From Endozoicomonas montiporae CL-33 (GTDB lineage: Bacteria; Pseudomonadota; Gammaproteobacteria; Pseudomonadales; Endozoicomonadaceae): a stretch of 64,000 nt of DNA. Position 1 is the first letter of the stretch. Each line of letters opens with the position of its first letter. Under the pieces are notes generated by a model. The model was not told where the DNA came from and searched no databases. It saw only the letters and a program-made list of their open reading frames with translations. Position numbers and translations under genes: made by a program. The DNA is taken from contig NZ_CP013251.1 in the NCBI RefSeq assembly GCF_001583435.1, forward strand, positions 5,266,715 to 5,330,714. The letters run 5' to 3'. Shown here one piece after another: positions 7,983 to 16,126 of the stretch.

Positions 7983-9287
7983 TCATGCAGCATTCAAAGG
8001 AAGGTCATCCACTTCAATGTTGTTACAACTGTGAGGTGTCATTTTATAAATAGCAGAAACCGCTGCAGGCTGGCCTGCCAGCTGCTCGTAAAAAGCCACA
8101 GCATTGTTACAGGTAAGATCCGGAAGCTTAAAAAAGCTGCCGTTAATCTGCGTCTTCTGAAACAGCCGGGAGTGAAACTGTTTAAATAACTGCCGGTCAA
8201 CGGGTTGGGGCGCTTGCCAAAAAGAGGCCAGACTACCCTGATGGGTTAGCCCTTCAATGTCGTACATAGCTCTGCCCATCACTTTAACAGGCACGCTGTG
8301 CAGCATGGCAGAAACTCCAACAGTGCTGTTTACTGTGACAACACCGGCAGCGTGATCGTACAAATCAGGCAGTGACACATCGTGACAATACAGGACTCTG
8401 CCCTGCAAGCCGGTACGTCTGGCTTTTTCACGAATAAAATCGCCATAGTGCGTGTAGCCACGATCCATGGGGTGATGCTTAAAACACAACACCTGATCCG
8501 GTGCCGCATAGCTTCTGAACGATTCAATCACCTCGGAGATAAACGACTCAACCGAGTTAAAGTTAGAATGGTAGATCTTCTGGGAGTCATCGTGCACTTG
8601 CAGAGGCACCAGAAAAAAACGCTGGCTGAATGTCTTTGTCAGCTTTCTTTTGATCCTGTAGTCCGCAGGTTTTACCAGCCATTTGCGGGCAAATCCCCGT
8701 ATCCAGCAATAACCTTCCCTGACAGGATTCGACGCCCGGTGATGCCGATAGTGAGCAAACTGCCCGTGACCAAAGTAGCCTGCCCAATAATATAATGATG
8801 CATAAACTGCACGTGCGAAAATTGTGCTGCCAATCGTCACAGGGGCTTCTTCAGTAGGCTGCACGATCGTTTCCCGAAGCGTTTTAATGGACAAATCCAA
8901 ACGGCTTAAGGCATTCACACCGTGAGTTTCCAGAGTGATGGTGTTGGGTCTCAGGTAGCCTTCCTCAAAGACCATAAATGCAACACCCAGACTGTCGCAA
9001 AGAGGCTTTGCTATGCGATGGTAATAACGACAGTCGCCTAACAGAAATACCGCATCAATGGAGTGCTCCATCAGATATTCCTGCAGAAAAGCCAGCCAGT
9101 TATCTGGTTCCCCCTGGTAATCGACCACTTTGTCTGCTCCGGCATAAAAGCGGTCACCACCATTAAAATTAATCTTGTGCGTACAATAGCCTGCACGCGA
9201 AAAAGCCCCGGCCAGTTCCCGAAAGAAAGGCCCTAGTGGACCTTGTAAAAATAATACAGACGACTTATGCACGCTGAACCGACCCAA
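7983..9287 (-). CDS. kpsS: Capsule polysaccharide export/linker protein KpsS
   Basis: A 434-residue cytoplasmic protein of the KpsS/LipB family. KpsS is known to add the first Kdo residue to lysophosphatidylglycerol, starting the poly-Kdo linker of ATP-transporter-dependent capsules. Recognisable segments are VLFLQGPLGPFF at the N-terminus, FEEGYLRPNTITLE near residue 108, CFKHHPMDRG near 268 and VTVNSTVGVSAML near 320. The start is TTG with AAGGCAGG just upstream; no ATG fits. It follows kpsC in the same direction with a gap of 100 bases, the usual pairing. Confidence 0.9.
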   Translation of the reverse strand: MGRFSVHKSSVLFLQGPLGPFFRELAGAFSRAGYCTHKINFNGGDRFYAGADKVVDYQGEPDNWLAFLQEYLMEHSIDAVFLLGDCRYYHRIAKPLCDSLGVAFMVFEEGYLRPNTITLETHGVNALSRLDLSIKTLRETIVQPTEEAPVTIGSTIFARAVYASLYYWAGYFGHGQFAHYRHHRASNPVREGYCWIRGFARKWLVKPADYRIKRKLTKTFSQRFFLVPLQVHDDSQKIYHSNFNSVESFISEVIESFRSYAAPDQVLCFKHHPMDRGYTHYGDFIREKARRTGLQGRVLYCHDVSLPDLYDHAAGVVTVNSTVGVSAMLHSVPVKVMGRAMYDIEGLTHQGSLASFWQAPQPVDRQLFKQFHSRLFQKTQINGSFFKLPDLTCNNAVAFYEQLAGQPAAVSAIYKMTPHSCNNIEVDDLPLNAA

Positions 9288-9387
9288 AGTACCTGCCTTA
9301 AGACAGATAAAAAATTATATTGTTGTCTAAATAAACGACCATTTTCTCAGAATAATAATGCAATCCGGATGGTGGACTTACGCATCG

Positions 9388-11469
9388 CTACTTCGTAAAT
9401 ACCTCTACAAGGTAACCCGCCTTACGCCTGTTTCTTGCCAGCCAGTTAACCAGTTTGTTCGACCGGGTCTGGTGAACGGTGGCTTCCTGTTTCAAAGCCT
9501 GAATCATACGCTCTACCGTTGTGAAGCGACGTGTTACCCAATGTATGTAGTTTGGATAATAACAGTGAGCAAAGTAGGTCAGTTCTGCCAACGACCGTTT
9601 AGCGGTTCTGCGAGGTATGTTCAGTTGGTCAATGGTTAACCCCCAGCCTGAATAGAAGGGAGCTCCCCAACAATGAACCGTTTTACCTCTGGTCAGAGCT
9701 TCGAACCCGGCCAGAGACGTCATGACATGCAGCTCATCACACTGATCAATGCAATCCAGGATATCGTTGTCTGATACCATGCTGTCTGCCCACTGCAAAG
9801 CCTGTGGCTCGGGTATATGCCCTTCCCTGCCCGCCAATAGCACATCCGGGTGAGGCTTATACACAATAAAAGCATCCGGAGCAGAGGCTCTTACCGCTTT
9901 TAGCAACTCAAGGTTGCTTTGTACAACAGGGCTGCCCCACTTCAGCGATGCATCATTATTCACCTGCCCGGTCACAAGAATTTTTTTCTGTTGATGTGCA
10001 GCACTGGCAAACACCTGCTGCTCTTTTCCTAACAGGTTATATTTGCTGACACGCTGACGAACCAGTGTGCGCACCAGCTGCTCGCCTCGCTCTTTCTCCC
10101 GATCTGACAGCTGTAGGGTATTGATGGCCGTTTCCAGATCAGAAGGTCGGGTGCAGTCAAAATACATACCCTGCTTATCGATGATCAGTGAACCCGGCCG
10201 ACGCAACTCTGCACCCAAGCCATTGCTACGAATAAAGGCGTCTTCTGCCCGCCATAAAGCAATGCCTTGCGGGGCCTGAAAGTCATACTGTTTTGCGCCC
10301 CATAAAAGAATACCGTCGCCTTCAGAGGCTTTTTCAACGGCCTTGTCAGTTGAACTGACAAACTTGACCTGTTGCGCACGACCACCAATAAAACAGCCAA
10401 GAAAAGCGCGCTTCCAAAGACTGAAGCCAACAGCATACAGCGTGTTCACTTCCTGTTTCTGGTAACGTCTTTGCAGTGCGATTAAGTCAACAATGTCTTC
10501 CAGCTCACACCGCTCACCCATTTCCGGATCGATATAACGGGTGTATTTAAGACAGGCTGCTGCAAACAGACTCTCAATACTGTGTTGCACCGTACGACGA
10601 GTGCAGCCAATCCGGTCGTCCGTTAGCCCCCAGCCACTGTAAAACGGCACACCAAAACAAACCACCTGCTTGCCATACCACAGAGCTTCAAAACCCAGCT
10701 GCGATGTCACCACATAGACTTTGTTGAAATGAGGAAACAAAGACTGAGCATTCACCTTTTCAGCCATAACCTTCAGGCGATCATTGGCAAATCCTTTAAT
10801 CTTCTGTCCACAGGGCTCCAGCTCGAAATAGCCTTTCTTTTTTCCTAACACCACATCCGGATGCACCTTCACCCAGACTTCAGAATCAGGGTTTTCAGAA
10901 AGAGCAGCGGTCAGCATAGCGTCAAAACTGGATTCATCAGCCATGCCATATTTTATAGAACAGTCGCCGTATGTCTGGTCAACCACCAATACTCGATTCT
11001 GCACTTTATTTTCCGGCTCCCAACGGGATACCGGTTCATGGTTGTACTTGGTGATTTGATGCTGACGAATAACCCTGAGCAGATTGACTGAGCGAGCCTG
11101 TAGCTCCGCTGTTAACCACTCTTCAGGATGGTTTAAAAGGTATTCAATATCGGAAGGTTGGGTCGCATCGTAATAGATGCCAGTTTTGTCCACGATCAGG
11201 GAAAAACGACGATCGCCTAGTGCGGGGTGACCAAGGTAGGCAATGAAACCATCTTCGAGACTCCAGATGGGGATGTCGTTCTTACGACTGAATGCTCTGG
11301 CTTTTGACGTATTGTTTTTTCTTCCCCAGCCAAGGGTAGTAACAGCTGAACCGCTGAATTTTTTAGTTAGCTGCTGGAAAGCATTTACATGGGAGACAGG
11401 CTCACCAATGAGGCATTCAAGCTCGTTGGCTCCCGAAATGCCTTTGGAAAAAGTGATGAACTGGGACAA
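9388..11469 (-). CDS. kpsC: Capsule linker Kdo-transferase KpsC
   Basis: A 693-residue protein made of two related halves, each with an EDGF/AEDAF-type motif and a late FEALWYGK or FEALTRGK and FYSGWGLT segment. The repeats fall at about residues 70-320 and 390-650. The family is a dual Kdo-transferase that alternately adds beta-linked Kdo residues to the lipid primer begun by KpsS. In the first half the motifs read SLEDGFIAYLG and PFYSGWGLTDDR; in the second PFYSGWGLTIDQ. The start is a TTG with a weak ribosome site. It is separated from the rest of the capsule genes by the 11.6-16.1 kb islet, which is unusual. Confidence 0.92.
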   Translation of the reverse strand: MSQFITFSKGISGANELECLIGEPVSHVNAFQQLTKKFSGSAVTTLGWGRKNNTSKARAFSRKNDIPIWSLEDGFIAYLGHPALGDRRFSLIVDKTGIYYDATQPSDIEYLLNHPEEWLTAELQARSVNLLRVIRQHQITKYNHEPVSRWEPENKVQNRVLVVDQTYGDCSIKYGMADESSFDAMLTAALSENPDSEVWVKVHPDVVLGKKKGYFELEPCGQKIKGFANDRLKVMAEKVNAQSLFPHFNKVYVVTSQLGFEALWYGKQVVCFGVPFYSGWGLTDDRIGCTRRTVQHSIESLFAAACLKYTRYIDPEMGERCELEDIVDLIALQRRYQKQEVNTLYAVGFSLWKRAFLGCFIGGRAQQVKFVSSTDKAVEKASEGDGILLWGAKQYDFQAPQGIALWRAEDAFIRSNGLGAELRRPGSLIIDKQGMYFDCTRPSDLETAINTLQLSDREKERGEQLVRTLVRQRVSKYNLLGKEQQVFASAAHQQKKILVTGQVNNDASLKWGSPVVQSNLELLKAVRASAPDAFIVYKPHPDVLLAGREGHIPEPQALQWADSMVSDNDILDCIDQCDELHVMTSLAGFEALTRGKTVHCWGAPFYSGWGLTIDQLNIPRRTAKRSLAELTYFAHCYYPNYIHWVTRRFTTVERMIQALKQEATVHQTRSNKLVNWLARNRRKAGYLVEVFTK

Positions 11470-11642
11470 TGAATAAATTCTTTACGGTGAGGAACAAAGA
11501 ACAGCGTATCGTGCTACTTGCTGCACTGGTTGATGCAAATTTCGGACGCCTGACATAAATGCTATAGTCTTGACTTGAAAATAATTTGGTGCATTCCGTA
11601 GCTTCCCCACTTTTCATAACAACTTCAGGGAGAAAACAACCA

Positions 11643-12215
11643 ATGGCCTTGGCACAACCTCTTGAATTTATAGATCCTGATACTTACATGACAATGGAGA
11701 AGCAGTCGGACATCAAGCACGAATACGTAAATGGACTGATAACCGCTATGGCTGGTGCCAGCCGCAGGCACAATTTACTCACTCTCACTATTGCTTCCTT
11801 GCTGCGCAACCATTTGCGCGGCACTGGTTGTCAGACGTTTGCCAGTGATATGAAGGTCAACGCCAGCCACAAAGGTAATACGGTTTTTTATTATCCGGAT
11901 GTCATGGTCAGCTGCAATCGGGCAAACCAGGATGCTTTTGTAGAAAACCACCCGCAAATCATTATTGAAGTATTGTCTCCTTCTACTGAAGCCAGAGACA
12001 GAATGGAGAAGTTGGCTGCCTACACCTCAATTCCCGGTTTAAAGGAGTATGTTTTGGTGCATCAGGACAAAATAGCCATCGACTTGTACCAGAACACAGG
12101 GCACGGCTGGGAGGTCATCCGGTTCACTCATGAACAGGAACACATACATTTTCTTTCCATAGACTTTACCGCGACCTTGCAGGAAATCTATGAGGATGTT
12201 GCCGGCGTTCTATAA
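11643..12215 (+). CDS. Uma2-family (DUF820) putative restriction-endonuclease-fold protein
   Basis: A 190-residue member of the Uma2 family, whose fold resembles PD-(D/E)xK nucleases. Visible conserved elements are KHEYVNG (25-31), the candidate acidic residues Asp86 in YYPDVMVSC and Glu109 in IIIEVLSPST. Activity is unproven for most members. I place the start at 11643 because AGGGAGA lies about 9 bases upstream and the length then equals that of the second Uma2 gene; an in-frame start at 11586 would add 19 residues. It converges on the second Uma2 gene, with 13 bases between their stops. Confidence 0.8.
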   Translation: MALAQPLEFIDPDTYMTMEKQSDIKHEYVNGLITAMAGASRRHNLLTLTIASLLRNHLRGTGCQTFASDMKVNASHKGNTVFYYPDVMVSCNRANQDAFVENHPQIIIEVLSPSTEARDRMEKLAAYTSIPGLKEYVLVHQDKIAIDLYQNTGHGWEVIRFTHEQEHIHFLSIDFTATLQEIYEDVAGVL

Positions 12216-12228
12216 GGGTCAAAGTCCA

Positions 12229-12801
12229 TTACAGTTCATCCGGATAAAGGTCGTCCATCGCCAGATCCAGCTTCAGACTGTCCAGTCGAATGACATCGCC
12301 GGAATGGTAGGTTGCAACGACTTCGAAACGCCCGCCGTGCCACATCCGCTTTTCAATGACTGGATGATCGGGGTCTATCACCAGATATTCACCGTTAGTC
12401 GCTTTGAGTACATGCCCGTATTCAGCCGATTTGTAGACACGATCAGTCAGTTCTGTGCTTTCAGAAAGCACTTCAACCAACACCGTGGCCGATTCGCACA
12501 TATCATCGTATGTTCGGTTTTTCTCACAGGAAACCATCACATCCGGATATCGGAATGATTTTACAAAAGCCGATTCGACCTTGAGCTTGACGTCGGATGA
12601 GAACACATCGCAAGGCTTGCCCACCAAATGATTACCCAATAATCGTGCAATGTTGGTAATCATTTTTCCATGTCGGATTGAACCCCCAGCCATTGCAACC
12701 ACATATCCATCGATATATTCATGCCGGGTTTCCTGGGCTGCCTTCTCGTGGGAAAGGTAGGCTTCCGGTGTGATCAGTACATGGCTGATTTTTCGGGGCA
12801 T
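12229..12801 (-). CDS. Second Uma2-family (DUF820) protein
   Basis: A 190-residue paralogue of the gene at 11643-12215, with the same layout: HEYIDGYVVAMAGGS (28-42), FRYPDVMVSCEKN with Asp87, and VLVEVLSEST with Glu110. Sequence identity between the two is modest, so they are not a recent duplication. It lies 14 bases downstream of the Fic gene on the same strand, suggesting co-transcription. Its function is unknown. Confidence 0.8.
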   Translation of the reverse strand: MPRKISHVLITPEAYLSHEKAAQETRHEYIDGYVVAMAGGSIRHGKMITNIARLLGNHLVGKPCDVFSSDVKLKVESAFVKSFRYPDVMVSCEKNRTYDDMCESATVLVEVLSESTELTDRVYKSAEYGHVLKATNGEYLVIDPDHPVIEKRMWHGGRFEVVATYHSGDVIRLDSLKLDLAMDDLYPDEL

Positions 12802-12815
12802 ATGATGGTCCTTAA

Positions 12816-13538
12816 TTAGCGAACTACGTTCAAATATCTCGACAAAGCCTCTTCCTGCGCCTGAGCGACCAGTACAATAAAATCCTGATAGTCTTGTTGA
12901 GTATGTGCCTTATCCAGCGCCTCATAATAGGCCAGCCGATGTTCAGTTTTGATAATAACCGGCAGATAGCCGCTGGTCATTAAGTCGAAATTCATAAGCA
13001 ATCTGGCAGTTCTGCCATTGCCATCGACAAAAGGGTGTATGCCTACAAAGTCAACATGAAAACGGGCAGCTCGCTCAACTGGGTGAGCACCCTGCTGCTC
13101 ATACCATTCAATCAGCCTCTCCATTTGATGGGGGACATGCAAATGATCAGCAGGCGTATGCTGAGCACCTGCGATGATCGCATTCTCAGTACGATAAGCA
13201 CCAGCATTACTGTCATCAATGTTTTTCAAAACAAGATGATGGATAGACTTGATAAGGCGCTCACTCAACACTTCATGTTTCGCCACCACCGCCTCAACCC
13301 ACTCAATGGCTTCTTTATGATTAATAGCTTCGAAATGCTCCCGCATGGATTTTCCACCCACCGTAATACCTTCCAGTATCACTTTGGTTTCTTTCAGCGT
13401 GAGCGTGTTGCCTTCTATTGCATTTGAGTGATATGTCCACTCCACGATTAGCGCTTCATGCAGTGACTTAACGCTGTGTCTGGGCAATGGTCGCAGGGAA
13501 TCTAATTCCGACTTTAGTGTATTGATGGTTTCAAACAT
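12816..13538 (-). CDS. Fic-domain protein (predicted AMP transferase with N-terminal inhibitory helix)
   Basis: A 240-residue Fic protein. The active-site motif HPFVDGNGRT is at residues 168-177 and matches the HPFx(D/E)GNGR consensus exactly, so nucleotide transfer to a protein hydroxyl is expected. The N-terminus contains SNAIEG at 38-43, fitting the (S/T)xxxE(G/N) inhibitory motif, so this looks like a self-contained, auto-inhibited member (class II). It is divergent from the AbiE operon, 160 bases away, and co-directional with the second Uma2 gene. Target unknown. Confidence 0.88.
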   Translation of the reverse strand: MFETINTLKSELDSLRPLPRHSVKSLHEALIVEWTYHSNAIEGNTLTLKETKVILEGITVGGKSMREHFEAINHKEAIEWVEAVVAKHEVLSERLIKSIHHLVLKNIDDSNAGAYRTENAIIAGAQHTPADHLHVPHQMERLIEWYEQQGAHPVERAARFHVDFVGIHPFVDGNGRTARLLMNFDLMTSGYLPVIIKTEHRLAYYEALDKAHTQQDYQDFIVLVAQAQEEALSRYLNVVR

Positions 13539-13654
13539 GATGACAATCAGCCTGATAAAGGGGACTCTTGCTCCATCTTAGAGTATGTATCTGGGTGATA
13601 GAAGCAGGATGAGGGGCATTAAATTCAACAGACTTTGATTTTCAATGCAATTCA

Positions 13655-13695
13655 AGTCTACAATAAATTACATTAAACGTAATAATTTGTAGACC
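13655..13695. promoter_or_regulatory. Inverted repeat upstream of abiEi, probable AbiEi operator
   Basis: GTCTACAA at 13656-13663 is mirrored by TTGTAGAC at 13687-13694. The symmetry continues inward imperfectly (about 16 of 20 positions per arm). The right arm ends 4 bases before the abiEi start. AbiEi antitoxins are known to autorepress through inverted repeats in their promoter, so this is the likely operator. Confidence 0.55.
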
Positions 13696-13698
13696 TGA

Positions 13699-14223
13699 AT
13701 GACCAAAAAAGACAAACTCTTAACCGTCTTGTCAGACGCTACTGCTGCCGGTGGAGGCATTTACACAGCACAGGAAATAGCCTATTTGATTGGAGAGAAG
13801 TACTCCCCTGCTTTGACTAAATTTCTTGCTGATTGTGCCAAAAAAGGCTTAATTCGCAGAGTGGCGGCGGGACTGTTTGAAAGTACGCTGACGCCACCCG
13901 CCCCAACAACAGCCATCTATAAAATAGCGAAGAAACTACGTAATCATGTCATTAGCTACATAAGCCTTGAAAGCCAGCTCAGTCATACAGGCACTATCTC
14001 TCAAATCCCCATGGGTCGGCTAACCATCGTAACAAAGGGTCGTAGTGGAACCTTTACAACGCCATACGGAGTGATTGAGTTTACTCACTCAAAAAAATCG
14101 GTCAGCAGTATTTCACCCAATCTGTATTTTGACAGCACTGTAAACATGTACAGAGCAAACACTTCGCAAGCCATTGCAGACCTGAAAGACTGCAAAAGAA
14201 ACCTACATATGCTGGAACGTTAA
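13699..14223 (+). CDS. abiEi: Type IV antitoxin AbiEi family protein
   Basis: A 174-residue antitoxin with an N-terminal winged helix-turn-helix (TAQEIAYLIGEKYSPALTKFLADCAKKGLIRRVAAGLFES, residues 23-62) and a C-terminal domain carrying YISLESQLSHTGTISQIP near 92-110. AbiEi proteins neutralise the AbiEii nucleotidyltransferase without forming a stable complex and repress their own operon. The stop is separated by a single base from the abiEii start. A dyad lies directly upstream. Slightly shorter than the streptococcal prototype. Confidence 0.82.
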   Translation: MTKKDKLLTVLSDATAAGGGIYTAQEIAYLIGEKYSPALTKFLADCAKKGLIRRVAAGLFESTLTPPAPTTAIYKIAKKLRNHVISYISLESQLSHTGTISQIPMGRLTIVTKGRSGTFTTPYGVIEFTHSKKSVSSISPNLYFDSTVNMYRANTSQAIADLKDCKRNLHMLER

Positions 14224-14224
14224 A

Positions 14225-15115
14225 ATGTTAACTACACAAATTCAAAGCATAGTGCAATCAAACCCGGAATTTGCCGCCATCACCCCTGTGATAGAAAAAG
14301 AAATTCTTCATCACGATATTCTGCACGTCATGATCAAGCAGGGGGCAATGCAGCCACTCACCTTCATAGGCGGAACATCCCTTAGAATGTGCTATAACAG
14401 CTCCAGATTATCGGAAGATCTGGACTTTAACGGTGGGCATGACTTCAAGCCAAGCAATTTCGATGGTTTGGAAAATGATATCCAAAACTACATACAGAAC
14501 AAATACGAAACAAACGTATGGGTCAACAAACCCAGTCAAGACAAACAGGGCGACACTTCCTCATGGAAGATCAGTATAGAGAAAGAAGCTAATCGTCCGG
14601 ATTTACCTAGACAAAAAATGCATATAGACGTCTGCGCCATTCCATCATTTGATGTGAAGAAAAAAGCGCTTGCCAACCACTACCCTATTGTCGTACCTAC
14701 TGAAGGACTGCTTGTTCCCGTTCAGTCTCTCGAAGAAACACTTGCGGATAAATTTATTGCTCTGGCCTACCGAGCCAGACGCATTAAACCCAGAGATGTA
14801 TGGGATATTGTCTGGATAAAACAAAAAGGTATTAACATTTCTACAGCGCTGATTGACAAAAAACTGGAAGCAAGAAATAAAACCAAAACAGACTTCAAAC
14901 AAGCACTGCTCAGCCAAATGTTAAAACTACTAAAAAACGACGAAGTACGAACAGACTTTGCTGCTGAAATGAGTCGCTTTATTCCCGAAAATATCAAACA
15001 GAGAACGCTTGACAACCCAGAATACTGGACTTATGTACAAACAGAAATCGAAACTATGTCAGACTCGATTCTCAAAAATGACAAGCCTCGAAATAGATTT
15101 GATATGAGTGTCTAG
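14225..15115 (+). CDS. abiEii: Type IV toxin AbiEii nucleotidyltransferase
   Basis: A 296-residue protein of the AbiEii/AbiGii nucleotidyltransferase family. The polymerase-beta-like motif appears as FIGGTSLRM (47-55) and SEDLDFNGG (63-71), and a third conserved lysine region as SLEETLADKFIAL (about 170-182). Known members block growth, with some modifying tRNA acceptor ends, and give abortive infection against phage. Base composition is lower in GC than the capsule genes around it, consistent with transfer. Forms a two-gene operon with abiEi. Confidence 0.88.
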   Translation: MLTTQIQSIVQSNPEFAAITPVIEKEILHHDILHVMIKQGAMQPLTFIGGTSLRMCYNSSRLSEDLDFNGGHDFKPSNFDGLENDIQNYIQNKYETNVWVNKPSQDKQGDTSSWKISIEKEANRPDLPRQKMHIDVCAIPSFDVKKKALANHYPIVVPTEGLLVPVQSLEETLADKFIALAYRARRIKPRDVWDIVWIKQKGINISTALIDKKLEARNKTKTDFKQALLSQMLKLLKNDEVRTDFAAEMSRFIPENIKQRTLDNPEYWTYVQTEIETMSDSILKNDKPRNRFDMSV

Positions 15116-15311
15116 CAGCAAGCGCCCATCCTACTGCCAGCAGTCGTTGAATACTGATTGTATGGAGAGGGTCTGAAAATCAGATCATAAAAAGGAGCTG
15201 CCATCAGCTGGCCATTGTCGTCCATTAAGAATAACCAGATTCAATTTCTGGTACTCGTAAGCACCAATATTTTTGAAGTTATATAGCTACAAAACAGTGT
15301 TAAACGCAACA

Positions 15312-15333
15312 AATGACTGTATATACAGTCATT
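15312..15333. repeat. Perfect 22-bp palindrome
   Basis: The sequence is fully self-complementary, half-site AATGACTGTAT, centred between 15322 and 15323. It sits 16 bases beyond the stop of the 76-residue gene and about 200 bases after abiEii. The core CTGTATATACAG resembles SOS boxes, but the spacing is four bases shorter than CTGT-N8-ACAG, so LexA is unlikely. It might act as a protein-binding site or stabilise a transcript end. Confidence 0.6.
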
Positions 15334-15349
15334 ATATAGGTTTGCCAGT

Positions 15350-15580
15350 TTATGGTGACCGTTGATCACCACCAATAATAACCCCTTCAAACGCTGTCTT
15401 TTTATCAACCCCATCGGAACTCTGAAAACACCCCACGTACCAGCGTCCGGACACCTCAGGTTCAAGCATTTTAAGACTTGCTGAGCAGACAGGGTCAAAA
15501 CCCTCTTCGTAACTACGGACGAAAACCCGCTTATCTTCTGGAAGCTGCTTTAAAAGTGAAATAAGCTCTTTAACTGTCAT
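15350..15580 (-). CDS. Small conserved-type hypothetical protein, 76 residues
   Basis: The protein starts MTVKELISLLKQLPEDKRVFVRSYEEGFDPV, a pattern common to many small bacterial proteins of unknown role (short helix, then a beta strand with an E-G-x-D motif). AAAGG lies about 9 bases before the ATG, supporting a real gene. It is divergent from the release-factor-like gene, with only 25 bases between start codons, so promoters must overlap. I recognise no function. Confidence 0.65.
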   Translation of the reverse strand: MTVKELISLLKQLPEDKRVFVRSYEEGFDPVCSASLKMLEPEVSGRWYVGCFQSSDGVDKKTAFEGVIIGGDQRSP

Positions 15581-15605
15581 CTAATCAAGCCTTTACGTCT
15601 TAAAT

Positions 15606-15821
15606 ATGAACGACCAGTTTAAACCAGAAGAACTGCTTATCACGACTTGGAGCAGCACAAATAACCACCCCATTCCTCGTGCAAAAAACGGAGTAAAAAT
15701 CGTTCACTTGCCAACGAAACTGATCGTTACCGTTGATGAAGAGCGAACCCAACATGCCAACAAATTAAAGGCCTTAACCAAGCTGGCTGAAAAACTGGAT
15801 AAACTGGCCGAGTCGAAGTAA
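15606..15821 (+). CDS. Small release-factor-like protein lacking GGQ
   Basis: A 71-residue basic protein. Residues 29-63 (GVKIVHLPTKLIV, then EERTQHANKLKAL and a helix) resemble the part of class I peptide-chain release factors, including RF-H, that follows the GGQ loop, where the usual sequence has a VRxTHLPTGI element followed by ERSQxxNK. The catalytic GGQ is absent: the matching position reads RAKNG. It therefore cannot trigger peptide hydrolysis as a normal release factor does, but could still bind the ribosome. No clear ribosome site precedes the ATG. Homology is judged by eye. Confidence 0.55.
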   Translation: MNDQFKPEELLITTWSSTNNHPIPRAKNGVKIVHLPTKLIVTVDEERTQHANKLKALTKLAEKLDKLAESK

Positions 15822-16112
15822 ACAACTAAGAATATCTAACCCATCATTCACATGTAGTGGCAAGCAGCTACAGGTAGCTTTCTTACAGCACTTGCTCATC
15901 TGCCTCGACCAATGATTTTTACAGAAACGTCGCTTTAGTACACGACCACGATCACCCTAAATTCTACTGCCACAGATAACGACGTCAGACAATTATCAGT
16001 ATTTTTTTCTATCAAAAAATACCAAAACTCGTACTTTTTCCTATGTAAAAGTACGAAAACCGCAAGTAACATCGGAAGATTCTAAAAGCTCGACAGCACT
16101 ACGAGCTATGAG
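15822..16112. other. Intergenic region with two tandem dyads
   Basis: No gene is seen. Two AT-rich inverted repeats follow each other. The first is GTATTTTTT at 15999-16007 paired with AAAAAATAC at 16014-16022. The second is TCGTACTTTT at 16029-16038 paired with AAAAGTACGA at 16047-16056. Their centres are 32 bases apart, about three helical turns, and both are followed by AAAAC. They could be paired protein-binding sites; a terminator role is less likely since the stems are not GC-rich. Confidence 0.5.
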
Positions 16113-16126
16113 CTATGAGCTATGAG
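16103..16126. repeat. Heptamer tandem repeat at the galE stop
   Basis: GAGCTAT is repeated three times plus GAG. On the minus strand it encodes the last residues of GalE (His-Ser-Ser) and its TAG stop at 16113-16115. A slip of one unit would change the GalE C-terminus by a frameshift. Confidence 0.8.

Noticed and set aside
15312..15333. LexA/SOS box
   Set aside because: The CTGT and ACAG halves are separated by 4 bases rather than the 8 needed.
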